A stretch of DNA of 64,000 nt from Mesobacillus maritimus (GTDB lineage: Bacteria > Bacillota > Bacilli > Bacillales > Cytobacillaceae): contig NZ_JACWFH010000035.1 of assembly GCF_019749255.1 (NCBI RefSeq), forward strand, positions 62,001-126,000, given 5' to 3'. A program made the position numbers and the translations under genes. Below, one piece after another: positions 29,575 through 38,772 of this stretch (position 1 is the stretch's first letter; every line of letters starts with the position of its first letter). The notes under the pieces are model-generated. The model worked only from the letters and a program-made list of their open reading frames with translations, was not told the DNA's origin and did not search any database.

Positions 29575-29677
29575 ACCATCAGGTTTCTTACATATTGGTC
29601 ATTTATATGCCCAAACGGATTTTTATACTTTTTTAGCGATTCAGTTGTAGACCGTTTGCATAATATTTAGTTTGTAG

Positions 29678-29710
29678 CCTTCTACTAAAACATTGTAGGA
29701 GGTTTTTTGA
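29678..29710 (+). terminator. Terminator after tRNA-Sec
   Basis: Stem CCTTCTAC / GTAGGAGG (one wobble), 9-base loop, then TTTTTTG. GTAGGAGG also resembles a ribosome site before an ATG at 29710, but that frame stops after 17 codons. Confidence 0.7.
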
Positions 29711-30139
29711 TGCCAAAAACAAAATTCTCAAAGGTTAGATTTATACGAGAAACTGAGTAAATGTATCTAAAGATTAGAGAAGAATTTTTATTTACCACTA
29801 TGCTTGATATGTTCTTAACGATAAAAGCCATAGGATGGCTTTCTAAAAGAATGATACATCATTATCATGTATACTTTAATTACTTCATGAATTATTCGGG
29901 AGGATATAGCAAATCATGATATTAATAAAAGACTTCTTAAAAGCTATAATTCCTATATGTTACATGATTAGTGATTAAGTCCAGTTCCTGCTAATGTAAG
30001 GATAAAAACAATAAGAGATTCTTAAGATATTGCGATTTAAATGGATATATAGATGATTCCATACTTGAACTTTAAACCAGTAAAAATAGGGTACTGACGA
30101 CGATTCTGTTGCCGCTGGGTTAAAGGAGTAGTAGAACAA
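29711..30139. other. Gene-free stretch downstream of tRNA-Sec
   Basis: No supported gene. Two very short frames (17 codons from 29710, 20 codons from 29916, both after purine-rich sites) could be remnants. A hairpin AAAGCCAT / ATGGCTTT lies at 29822-29842 without a T-run. The region is A+T-rich. No integrase or direct repeat of the tRNA 3' end was seen. Confidence 0.5.
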
Positions 30140-30173
30140 CGAAAAAACAGCACAGTCCTTGTGCTGTTTTTCG
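30140..30173. terminator. Terminator of the GPH symporter gene (bidirectional)
   Basis: Stem CGAAAAAACAGCAC / GTGCTGTTTTTCG with a 7-base loop and A/T tracts on both sides. Confidence 0.85.
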
Positions 30174-30211
30174 TGTTTCAATTCATTTTTAATAGTCTAT
30201 CTGAGTGTTGC

Positions 30212-31699
30212 TTAGGCACGAGAAGCATCAAGTTTTTTATTGATATCTTCGACGTCTTTATCTGAAAGTGGGTAAAGAGCAATGATAATCATTGAAACGA
30301 TAGCAAGCGCAATTGGAATCCAGATAGCTGTTAAATTGATACCGGCAAGGGCACCTGCTGTTTGCTTCACTGCATTTCCATCGAAACCAGATGCAGCAAG
30401 TACCCATAAAGGAATGGCACCGCCTAGTGTAAACCCAACTTTGAAGAAGAGACCCATGATGGCGTTAATGATAGCAGCGTTACGTTTGCCGGACTTCATT
30501 TCACCATAAGAGACAACTTCAGGAACGAGTGCCCACATGAAACCAGTTGCTGAAGTGAGACCCCATTGTTTGATAAAGGTTGCTACATAAGCAAGGGCAA
30601 GTGAATCGTGCATGCCTTCTAACGACCATACCCAAGTAAGGAGTTCACCTATAATAAACATACCAAGGAAGAGATAGAAGAATCCTTTTTTACCAAAGAT
30701 ATGCTTGATTTTTGGCCAGAAGACTGGGAAAAGTATACCAGGAATAGAAGCGATAAGACCTATCGCACCCATCCACTCTGAATGGTTGACCACGTATTGG
30801 TTAAAGAAACCGTTTACGGTGTTCATGAAGAACATGAAAGTGAAAGCAAGCATAAAGAACAGACCAAGAATAACGAGTGGCTTATTATTCTTCATTTCAA
30901 CGAACAGGTCGGAAGCTTTTACTTTTGCAGTTTGTTCCGCAGTTGCGACTACTGTTTCTCTTGTAAGGCGGTAGCAAAGGAACAACGCGACTGCACCAAT
31001 AACCATGTAAACCATGAAAACCCAAAACCAGGCGTTACCTGCTGATTCATCGGTATAAGTACCCATGTTGAGTTGAAGACCGAAGAACCCTGTGTCTTTA
31101 AGTTCGCGGTCTTTTGGTGATGCCATTTGGACAAAAATTGGGAACAGTGTATAAACCATTAGGTTAGCAACGTTTGACAGCATCATACGAGTAGTTGTGA
31201 TTTTGTCTACTGATCGAGGGTTCCGTGTTAGTGATGCATTCAGAGAACCATAAGGAATGTTAACCAGTGAATAAACTAAGTCAAGCAGCAAATAAGTGAT
31301 AAAGGCTACTGCGACTGAACCGCGAATGGCTGGAATTGGAACAAATAGCATCGCTGATAAAATGAGAAGTGGAATACCTGCATACAGAAGCCAAGGACGA
31401 TATTTACCACTCTTAAATGTTCGTTTATCGACATACGTACCAACCATCGGATCCCAGACAACGTTGACGATCCGGACAAACAAAAAGATAAAGCCAGCAG
31501 CTGCTGTACCAATGGCATTAACTGTAGTCAGGTAGAGTGCCAGGAATCCTCCGACTGTACCAAATACAAGGTTCTGGGCAAAGTCCCCAAGACCGTAACC
31601 GATACGTTCAGCAAGGCCGACCTCGCGATACTCGTCATTTTTAATGTCTTTGTTAGAATTATTGTCCATTTCTGGAATTGTTGACTTCATTAAAGCCAT
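30212..31699 (-). CDS. GPH-family sugar:cation symporter (glycoside/pentoside)
   Basis: A 495-residue MFS-like transporter of the glycoside-pentoside-hexuronide:cation symporter family, twelve membrane helices. It has the early motif GYGLGDFAQNLVF near 33-45, DPMVGTYVDKRTFKSGKYRPWL near 87-108 (in part) and the late SYGEMKSGKRNAAI near 405. The cargo is probably an oligosaccharide or glycoside such as a xyloside. GGAGATAG lies upstream. A paralogue (46774) is in the xylose block. Upstream are two copies of ATCCGCTTACATAA and a GCGCTT-containing site that resemble catabolite response elements. Confidence 0.9.
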   Translation of the reverse strand: MALMKSTIPEMDNNSNKDIKNDEYREVGLAERIGYGLGDFAQNLVFGTVGGFLALYLTTVNAIGTAAAGFIFLFVRIVNVVWDPMVGTYVDKRTFKSGKYRPWLLYAGIPLLILSAMLFVPIPAIRGSVAVAFITYLLLDLVYSLVNIPYGSLNASLTRNPRSVDKITTTRMMLSNVANLMVYTLFPIFVQMASPKDRELKDTGFFGLQLNMGTYTDESAGNAWFWVFMVYMVIGAVALFLCYRLTRETVVATAEQTAKVKASDLFVEMKNNKPLVILGLFFMLAFTFMFFMNTVNGFFNQYVVNHSEWMGAIGLIASIPGILFPVFWPKIKHIFGKKGFFYLFLGMFIIGELLTWVWSLEGMHDSLALAYVATFIKQWGLTSATGFMWALVPEVVSYGEMKSGKRNAAIINAIMGLFFKVGFTLGGAIPLWVLAASGFDGNAVKQTAGALAGINLTAIWIPIALAIVSMIIIALYPLSDKDVEDINKKLDASRA

Positions 31700-31739
31700 G
31701 TTACTATCTCCTTTTCGGTTAAATTCTTATCCGATTTAT

Positions 31740-31830
31740 CCGCTTACATAAATAAGTTTGGTGAAACGTTATCCGCTTACATAATTGATAAATAAAAAAA
31801 GCGCTTACTTAGTTTATCTGAATGATCTAA
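31740..31830 (-). promoter_or_regulatory. Control region of the GPH symporter: cre-like sites
   Basis: ATCCGCTTACATAA occurs at about 31738-31751 and 31771-31784 (one read as TGTAAGCGGATAA on the minus strand), and AAAAAGCGCTTACTT at about 31796-31811. All resemble the CcpA site TGNAANCGNWNNCW with one or two differences. This suggests carbon catabolite repression; which one acts is unclear. Confidence 0.5.
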
Positions 31831-32133
31831 TTTTGTGGATATTGTAAAATAACTTTCAATCATACTATTAAAAATTTAGGTTCCTTCAAAAGGTAAATAT
31901 GTTGAGTTTCTCTTTATGTTGAGCCTTTTTTCACCTCTTTAACTAGTAATATCATAGTGAAACCATTTACATTTTTACGAAAAAATAAAACAGATTATTA
32001 ATTTTGTTTGTTTACTGAATAAACTAAGTTTGTGAATTTATACTAGCACATATTTTTTAAGAGAACAATATACAAATTAATAAATTTTTTCGATATAATA
32101 AAATTCAGATAAAGGGATCGGTACTTTGTTTAA
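31831..32133. other. Intergenic stretch upstream of the ROK remnant
   Basis: A+T-rich, without an open frame worth reporting. ATGTTGAG occurs twice near 31898-31923. Nothing else is recognised. Confidence 0.5.
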
Positions 32134-32451
32134 AGGAATCTTTCTAGGATAAAAGAGGGAAGGGAAATAACACTTGAACAAGTCCATAAGATTTTAGAAA
32201 ACGATTGGGATATATTGTTGGAAATAGAGAAATTTGGTTATTTTTTAGGGGTTGGTTTACCAAATATTTTCAATACGTTTAACCCCGATTCGATTATCTT
32301 GAGAAGTGACTTGATTGAGTCTAATCCCATTATTTTAAAGTCCATAAAGAAGGCGGTTACAAAGAGGGAATCGAGGTATATTTCGCTAAAGGATGAGATA
32401 TTCATCTCCCAACTCAACAAATATGCTGGGCCCTCGGAGCTGCATCGTTAA
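32134..32451 (+). pseudogene. C-terminal remnant of a ROK-family (XylR-like) regulator
   Basis: An open stretch of 105 codons between stops, read from 32134. It carries EITLEQVHKILENDWDILLEIEKFGYFLGVGLPNIFNTFNPDSIILRS-type sequence (split here: FGYFLGVGLPNIFNTFNP near the middle), typical of the last third of ROK repressors. The HTH, the sugar-kinase N-lobe and the zinc motif are absent, and no ribosome site fits. It is most likely what is left of a regulator that once controlled the neighbouring GPH symporter. Compare the intact XylR at 45150. Confidence 0.8.
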
Positions 32452-32988
32452 GCATAACCAATTTCCTTCAAGACCCAAGGGACTTCAAATTTAATTAGAT
32501 CTTTTCCCCATAGATAAGATTATCCGGTTTTTCAATAGTGTTTGCTATTTAATAGTTGTAATAAGTAAAAAGGACCTTGGAATCTTAAGCCTCCAAGGTA
32601 TTTTTTATTAAGGAAGACTAGTTGTGACTCACTTTTAGACAATTAATAAAAATCAATATGATGGTTCTGGTTCAAAAATTCCTTTAGCTAATACATATAA
32701 TAATCCGCAGGGAAAATAAGCGGGATAACAAGGGAAGAGCGAATTCTGTTCTCTGTTGATTATTGGCTTACGTTTACTACAAGTGCCGATCGATTCGTGG
32801 GAGGAACAGCAATCAGGCCATGAAAGTCTGTATAGTTTTTATTTGGAATCTTTCGAAATTAATACAATGTTAGGCATAATAGGGTTTATTATAGAGTAAG
32901 AGTTACTAATCTATCAGAGACAAGATTGAAAGTACCTTAATGAGCTCAGTTATGTCGAAAGTATTCATAGGGCAGGTGAAAAGAAAAA
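32452..32988. other. Gene-free stretch
   Basis: No gene supported. A hairpin CCTTGGA / TCCAAGG at 32576-32600 followed by TATTTTTTATT looks like a terminator for the lost ROK gene. Further on, CCGCAGGGAAAATAAGCGGG could form a small hairpin. The end must hold the promoter of the phosphatase gene. Confidence 0.5.
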
Positions 32989-33711
32989 ATGAGAAAAATC
33001 GCGATCTCGGATATTCATGGTTGTTCTGTAGAACTAGACATACTGTTAAAGAAGACAAACGCTCAACCAGAAGAAGTTATTTTTCTTGGAGACTATGTAG
33101 ATTCGGGACCTGATAGCATAGGAGTGTTGGATACAGTAATCGAATGGTGTAGACAAGGTGCAAGGGCTTTACTAGGAAACCATGACGACTTATTTATACA
33201 ATGGCTTGAAGATAAGGAAAATATTCTTTATTATGCTGGCAGGAATGGTGGACTGGCTACGATAAATAGTTGCTTAAATCGACTAGGGATAAATAGGGTA
33301 GATATTTCTCAATTACTTAGTGACGTAATAAAAGAAAATCAAATAAGAAAAATGATTTTAGATCGTTTTTATTCGCAAGTTTCCTTTATAAAATCACTCC
33401 CATACGTTGAAGTGGACTCAAATCTAATTTTTGTTCATGCTGGAGTTAATCCGATACACGGCCTGAAAAAAACAACCAAATTAGAGTTTCTCCATCTTCG
33501 TGATGAATTTATTTATCACTACAATCAGCCTGAGACTGTTATCTTCGGACATACACCCACAAGAAAAATACATAATCAAGACAATGTTTACTTTGGTAAG
33601 AACCGGATTATCGGTATTGATGGTGGCTGTGCCTTCGATGGTCAACTCAATGCATTAATCATTGAAAATGGTATGTTTCATACAATGTCAGTAGTAAAAA
33701 ACGGAAAATAA
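32989..33711 (+). CDS. PPP-family metallophosphatase (Ser/Thr phosphatase-like)
   Basis: A 240-residue phosphatase with the PPP signature in order: SDIHG near residue 6, GDYVDSGP near 34, GNHDD near 62, VHAGV near 150, and GHTPT near 187. This group includes bacterial protein phosphatases and ApaH-like dinucleotide hydrolases; the substrate cannot be told apart here. GGCAGGTG lies upstream of the ATG. It is probably monocistronic. Confidence 0.88.
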   Translation: MRKIAISDIHGCSVELDILLKKTNAQPEEVIFLGDYVDSGPDSIGVLDTVIEWCRQGARALLGNHDDLFIQWLEDKENILYYAGRNGGLATINSCLNRLGINRVDISQLLSDVIKENQIRKMILDRFYSQVSFIKSLPYVEVDSNLIFVHAGVNPIHGLKKTTKLEFLHLRDEFIYHYNQPETVIFGHTPTRKIHNQDNVYFGKNRIIGIDGGCAFDGQLNALIIENGMFHTMSVVKNGK

Positions 33712-33804
33712 TCTGTCAGTCAGAACATGATAGTTTAGAAGTATCCTAAACTGAAAGATTAGTTATATATCCTGCAAGTTAAATTGATGTTGGAGTGATT
33801 TAAA

Positions 33805-34533
33805 ATGTTGATTGGTCATATTAAAGAACTTGTTCGTCACCCAGTAAAATCTCTTCGCGGAGAAAGTGTAGAAAAGTCCAAAATAATGGAATATGGGTTA
33901 TATGGAGATCGTAGCCATGCTTATATAGACGAGACAAATCATGGGAAGTTCTTAACCATCACCCAATTTAAAGAAATGGTTCAATATCAAGCGAGGTTTA
34001 TAGGTGAAGATTCATTAGACGAATATCCAAAAGTCGAGGTCATGACGCCTGAGGGGAAAGTTTTCAATTGGCAAGATGAAGAATTAATTAAAGAGATGGA
34101 AAATAAGTCGAAACGCAAAATTTCTACTAAGGAATATTCTCCATCGCTTGTGCCTATTGGACCCATTGAAGTAGAACATATTCTCCTTGCGACAGACGCT
34201 TCATTGGATTACTTGGAAGAATTATGGGGTGGAAAAGAGATTGATGTTCGACGTTTTCGACCTAATTTATTCATTTCATTAATAGACAAAGTGCCGTTTA
34301 GTGAAGAAAAATGGATGGGTCGACGAATTAAAATAGGCAGTGAAGTTGAAATTCAATTAGTAGCTCACTGCGAAAGGTGTATGATTATTACCGTTAATCC
34401 AGACAATGCAGAACTAGATTCGAGTTTACTTAAAACGGTTGTTAAAGAAAGAAAAAGTAATTTTGGTGTTTATGCTTCAGTCATCAGAACTGGTGAAATT
34501 CAGGTGGGCGATGAAGTTCTTCTTCTAGATTGA
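33805..34533 (+). CDS. MOSC domain-containing protein
   Basis: A 242-residue protein with an N-terminal MOSC beta-barrel (about 1-90: HPVKSLRGESV, YGDRSHAYID) and a C-terminal MOSC domain with the conserved cysteine in HCERCMIITVNPDN near 190-203. MOSC proteins include molybdenum-cofactor sulfurases and N-hydroxylated-base reductases such as YcbX; which applies is not known. The ATG follows GGAGTG. It ends at a strong bidirectional terminator. Confidence 0.9.
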   Translation: MLIGHIKELVRHPVKSLRGESVEKSKIMEYGLYGDRSHAYIDETNHGKFLTITQFKEMVQYQARFIGEDSLDEYPKVEVMTPEGKVFNWQDEELIKEMENKSKRKISTKEYSPSLVPIGPIEVEHILLATDASLDYLEELWGGKEIDVRRFRPNLFISLIDKVPFSEEKWMGRRIKIGSEVEIQLVAHCERCMIITVNPDNAELDSSLLKTVVKERKSNFGVYASVIRTGEIQVGDEVLLLD

Positions 34534-34584
34534 AACTTGTACATTAATGCACTTTTTAGACCGTACTTCTTTAATTAGCGTACA

Positions 34585-34621
34585 AATAAGAGGACCCTTC
34601 GAATTGAAGGGTCCTCTTATT
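34585..34621. terminator. Bidirectional terminator between MOSC and DUF1002 genes
   Basis: Perfect 16-bp stem AATAAGAGGACCCTTC / GAAGGGTCCTCTTATT with a 5-base loop. Confidence 0.9.
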
Positions 34622-34660
34622 GTTTACTTTACTTTGAGAATGCTAGCCTCGGTAAGGCTC

Positions 34661-35530
34661 TTAACTAAATAGGGCTTTTATGGCATCGAATAAGGAAATA
34701 AAGAATTGCTTAAGCTTCTCAAGAAAGTTCTGTCCTTCTTCGGATTGTAGGTATTTTGAAATTTTATCTTTAGCCTGGTTCAGTTGCTCTCCCACTTGGT
34801 TCCAATCTATGTTTAACTCTTTCAGTTTGTTAAACACGTCCATTAACAGTTGGATTTGTTCCTCTGTTAAGGTAATTCCCAACTCTTTTGCAGCTTGCAG
34901 AATAATATCACGTAACTCTGCATCAGTTTCAGGGGAGTTTGCGGCTATTTTTTCTTTAATTTTAGCAAATAATGCAGATGCATTTTCTGCTCCAATTTGA
35001 TCCCCTAATTTAGCTGTTTGAATCATTTCTTCGTTAGCAGCCTTCTTCACATCTTCAGGAATCTTTTCTCCTGTTGAAATTTCATATGCTTTAATCAATC
35101 CTGTAAGTGCGGCGGTACCTGAAACGCTAAACGGAGCGGTTACCTCAACATGAGCATCTTTTACTCCTGCTGTTATTAGTGCGTTTAAATACATTTCATC
35201 CGTCACCCAATTAATATTGTGGGTGGTAACGTTTAATCCACTTCCAGCTTCGGTATAAGTGATAGAAGAAGACGAAATGGCTCTTGTGCCAATGGTTGCC
35301 TTAGGGAGTAGATTACCAAGGTAGTTATGTTCTTCTTGGTTCGAAACGGTAATAACTTGAGTGGAATCTGTTGCTTCTAATTCAGATAAAATTTGCTTTT
35401 TTTGTTCCTCTGATAAATTCTCTCCAAGGGTGATAATTTTGTCCCCTTCGGCAACATCAGCAAAAGTGATAGATGAAAAAGTAAACATCATGACAAGAAG
35501 AGAGAGAAAGAGAATTGAGATTTTCTTCAT
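34661..35530 (-). CDS. Secreted DUF1002 family protein
   Basis: A 289-residue protein with a signal peptide (residues 1-24, cleavage after ITFA) and a DUF1002 body. The N-terminal part has GDKIITLGENLSEEQKKQIL and an NYLGNLLPKATIGTRAISSS segment; the rest is helical with EITAGVKDAHVEVTAPF-like sequence and a final amphipathic region. Function is unknown. ATG 35530 is chosen because GGAGGAATACCT lies directly upstream; the frame is open 16 codons further without a site. Confidence 0.88.
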   Translation of the reverse strand: MKKISILFLSLLVMMFTFSSITFADVAEGDKIITLGENLSEEQKKQILSELEATDSTQVITVSNQEEHNYLGNLLPKATIGTRAISSSSITYTEAGSGLNVTTHNINWVTDEMYLNALITAGVKDAHVEVTAPFSVSGTAALTGLIKAYEISTGEKIPEDVKKAANEEMIQTAKLGDQIGAENASALFAKIKEKIAANSPETDAELRDIILQAAKELGITLTEEQIQLLMDVFNKLKELNIDWNQVGEQLNQAKDKISKYLQSEEGQNFLEKLKQFFISLFDAIKALFS

Positions 35531-35969
35531 AGGTATTCCTCCAGTTCGAATATGAAATAAATGTTTGAGTATTGACACTCATTTTTCTATTTAATCTAAA
35601 GCTGTATTCGGATCGATTGCTGTTAAAATCCTAAAGTCGATTTTAACACAAGATAAAAGATTTTGTACGTTATCGTAAATTTGCAAGCTAGGTTCTTATA
35701 GTAAAAAAGTATTTTGTAGTGGAACAGAGCAAAATTATATTTATTTTATGCTCAGTAGCTAATTGATCTGAGAATAGTACCTTAGCAAATAAAGAAGGCC
35801 TTGTTTTGCCATGGGAAAGCATAATTGGTTAATAATAGTTTGGAAGGAAGCACAAGGTGTGTCTCCATAAAAAAACCCCCATAAAGAATAGAACGTTAAC
35901 GAATGATATTCAGTAGTCATCATTTCAATTGGTTATGGTGAGATAGAAAAATGGAAAAGGTGTTGTGTT
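35531..35969. other. Gene-free stretch between DUF1002 and a small gene
   Basis: No open frame of note. It contains divergent promoters for both neighbours, not assigned. GCCATGGG near 35808 and a run of AAAAAAACCCCC near 35868 are the only distinct features. Confidence 0.4.
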
Positions 35970-36200
35970 ATGAATAAATTCCGAGTTTGTTATATTTTGG
36001 ATGATAAGGTGAAAACAGAAAATATTGTGAAAGATTTAAATATACAAGCAGGACAAATATTTGAGGAATTGGTAAAGAAAATTGCGACATCAAACTTTTT
36101 AAAGATACGTTCGGAACAGGGGTTGGATCGCCTTGATACATCGCGTATTCGGTATATCCGTGTTTCTATTTTAAATGAAAAGGAACTTTTAAAAAAATAG
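35970..36200 (+). CDS. Hypothetical protein, 76 residues, unrecognised
   Basis: A small basic protein: an N-terminal strand FRVCYILDDKV, a helix (QAGQIFEELVKKIATSNFLKI) and a C-terminal strand RYIRVSILNE. The alternation suggests a compact alpha/beta fold. AAAAGGTG lies about 10 bp before the ATG. It lies 83 bp upstream of the penicillin-binding protein gene and may be cotranscribed. No family is recognised. Confidence 0.6.
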   Translation: MNKFRVCYILDDKVKTENIVKDLNIQAGQIFEELVKKIATSNFLKIRSEQGLDRLDTSRIRYIRVSILNEKELLKK

Positions 36201-36283
36201 ATTAAAAGCTATAGAGATTCTGAAGACAGACATGTAGATATCGATTGGAATAAGAACAAAGGTAAAGGTAGGAAGACATCATC

Positions 36284-38488
36284 ATGACGAGTACTTATCA
36301 TACAAGAGAAGAACGTAAGTCTGCCGAAAAAGCCAACAAGCGAAACAGGCGACAGAAAAAGCCAACGAAAACGATAAAAAAGCTATTAATCGGATTCCTA
36401 ATTTTTTGTTTCATTTGCTTAGCAGTAGTTGGGGTCAGTGTTTATGCCTTCATTCAAGATGCTCCTGAGCTAGATTCAGCCCAATTAGCTGACCCGCTAT
36501 CATCGAAGTTTTATGATAAAGACGGCCAAATGATCCACGAGTATGGAACGGAACACCGAACAAAAATTTCGTACGACCAAATTCCGAAACAATTGGAGGA
36601 AGCTATCCTAGCGACGGAGGATAACCGCTTCTATGAACATCGTGGGATAGATATATTAAGAACAGCTAAGGCAATTTTTGTGAACGTAACCGGAGAATTT
36701 GGTAGCCAGGGCGCTAGTACGATTACTCAGCAAGTGATTAAAAATTCATTTCTAACACCAGAAAAAACGATTAAGCGAAAGGTGCAGGAATGGTACCTAG
36801 CCTATCAACTGGATCAGCAGTATAGCAAACAAGAGATTCTTGAAATGTATGTCAATAAAATTAATCTTGGGAACCGTTCTTACGGTGTGGCGGCTGCAGC
36901 TGAGAATTATTATGGGTTGGATATAAAAAATCTCGACCAATTAACATTGCCCCAAGCAGCAATGCTGGCTGGATTGACGCAGAGTCCGAATAATTATGAT
37001 CCGACAAAGCCGGAAAACCTTCAGGCAGCAACACATCGACGTAATGTGGTTCTTACATTAATGAATAAACATGGTTATATCTCCAATAGTGAGAGAGATG
37101 AAGCTAAACAAGTTCCAGTGACTGAGGGGATTGTTGAAGAAAAAACGAGCAACGGCATGCCATATGAAGCGTTTTTAGACGCTGCGGTAAAGGAAGTAGA
37201 AACACAGATAAAAGACGTGGATATTACAAAAGATGGATTGAAAATCTTCCTAACGCTTGACCCTAAGGCTCAACAGGTTGCTGATTCGATTCTAGCAGGG
37301 GACCTGGTCGCTTATCCTAATGACCGCTTTCAGACTGCTTTTGCTTTTATGGATTCAAAAACAGGTGAAATACGAGCAATTGGAAGTGGACGAAATGAGT
37401 CTAAAACCACGTTCCGTGGCCATAACCTTGTGACTGATTTAAAACGCCAACCTGGCTCAACATTTAAACCAATATTTGACTATGGACCTGCGATTGAATA
37501 TTTAAATTGGTCTACTTATCATCAAATCGAGGATGCTCCTTACCAGTATTCAACAGGGGATCCAATCCGAAATGCGTATACACATTATCGTGGGATGATG
37601 TCCATCCGCGAGGCACTGATTGAGTCAAGAAATATTCCTGCTTTAAAAACACTGGAGAGCGTGGGATTGGATAAGGCACAAGCTTTCTCAGAGAACCTTG
37701 GTATTACTTATCCTAATGGAACAGTATACGAGTCCTATTCAATCGGAAGTAATACAGTTTCTCCGATTGAATTAGCAGGAGCTTATGGAGCCTTTGCCAA
37801 TGAAGGAATCTATAGGAAGCCCCATTTTGTATCGAAAGTCGAATTTCCTGATGGAAAAGTAATCGATTTTCAGCCGAAAGCGGAGCGGGTGATGCAGGAC
37901 TATACCGCATATATGGTGACAGATATGCTTCGGGGAGTCATCAATGCACCGAATGGAACAGGGAAACTAGCAGCCTTACCGGGAGTTGATCTTGCGGGGA
38001 AAACAGGAACTACCAACTTCAACGCAAAGACGCTTAGTAAATATGGCTATCCAGAGGATGCCACAAGTGATAGCTGGTTTGCTGGCTATACCCCCAGCTA
38101 TACGATGACTGTCTGGACTGGATATGCCCAGAACGGAACCGGAAACTACCTGACAGCAGAGGATTCGAGGATTGCCCATTATATCTTTAAAACAATGATG
38201 CAGGCATACGCCGAAGAGAGTGGCCGTTTTGTACAGCCAGAATCTGTAGAAAAAATTCAAAATGAATTATATATAAAAGGAGTTAAACGGGATTATGTGC
38301 CCGCACCTCCAATGCCGAAAAAGGAAGAAAAAAAGGATCGAGGAAATCCCGAAAAGAATTGGTTGAAAAAGAAAGAGAACCATGGAAAGGGTAGAGGAAA
38401 CGGTAAGGAGAACAGAAACGGTAGGGAGAAAGAGAAAGAGAAAGAGAAGGATAAGAAGAAAGATAAAAAGAAGGATAAGGACGATTAA
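36284..38488 (+). CDS. Class A penicillin-binding protein (PBP1A type)
   Basis: A 734-residue bifunctional peptidoglycan synthase. It has a basic cytoplasmic N-terminus (1-30), one membrane helix (about 33-56), and a transglycosylase domain with ILATEDNRFYEHRGID near 108-123 and GASTITQQVIKN near 145-156. The transpeptidase has the SxxK motif in QPGSTFKP, the SRN motif in IESRNIPA, and KTGTT. The C-terminus (about 675-734) is an unusual lysine/glutamate/arginine-rich tail with almost no other residues. It resembles PonA but is shorter than its usual 900 residues. AGGTAGGAAG lies upstream. Confidence 0.93.
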   Translation: MTSTYHTREERKSAEKANKRNRRQKKPTKTIKKLLIGFLIFCFICLAVVGVSVYAFIQDAPELDSAQLADPLSSKFYDKDGQMIHEYGTEHRTKISYDQIPKQLEEAILATEDNRFYEHRGIDILRTAKAIFVNVTGEFGSQGASTITQQVIKNSFLTPEKTIKRKVQEWYLAYQLDQQYSKQEILEMYVNKINLGNRSYGVAAAAENYYGLDIKNLDQLTLPQAAMLAGLTQSPNNYDPTKPENLQAATHRRNVVLTLMNKHGYISNSERDEAKQVPVTEGIVEEKTSNGMPYEAFLDAAVKEVETQIKDVDITKDGLKIFLTLDPKAQQVADSILAGDLVAYPNDRFQTAFAFMDSKTGEIRAIGSGRNESKTTFRGHNLVTDLKRQPGSTFKPIFDYGPAIEYLNWSTYHQIEDAPYQYSTGDPIRNAYTHYRGMMSIREALIESRNIPALKTLESVGLDKAQAFSENLGITYPNGTVYESYSIGSNTVSPIELAGAYGAFANEGIYRKPHFVSKVEFPDGKVIDFQPKAERVMQDYTAYMVTDMLRGVINAPNGTGKLAALPGVDLAGKTGTTNFNAKTLSKYGYPEDATSDSWFAGYTPSYTMTVWTGYAQNGTGNYLTAEDSRIAHYIFKTMMQAYAEESGRFVQPESVEKIQNELYIKGVKRDYVPAPPMPKKEEKKDRGNPEKNWLKKKENHGKGRGNGKENRNGREKEKEKEKDKKKDKKKDKDD

Positions 38489-38550
38489 TCATAAAAAGTG
38501 CGGATTTGATTTGCCTATAAAGCTAGGAACAATAAACCTAGAATTTTTTC

Positions 38551-38586
38551 AGATGACCTCAAACATTCCATGAGGTCATCTTTTTG
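38551..38586 (+). terminator. Terminator of the penicillin-binding protein gene
   Basis: Eleven-bp stem AGATGACCTCA / TGAGGTCATCT, 9-base loop, TTTTTG. Confidence 0.9.
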
Positions 38587-38772
38587 TGTCTTTCCTATTA
38601 AAGAATCACAGTATTACTGTATGAAGCGAGGGTGAACGATTCAGGGTCAAATAACATAATTAGTCATAGCCAACATGTGTAAACCATAAAGTTAATATTG
38701 AGCAAAAAGATTGAAGAATATGAAACACTCATTTTGTGGTAACAACATGTAAATAACCAATGAGGTGAAAAA

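Noticed and set aside
29346-29670. Overlapping frames on both strands across the tRNA-Sec gene
   Set aside because: They are read through a structured tRNA; no ribosome site, no family. The tRNA explains the sequence.
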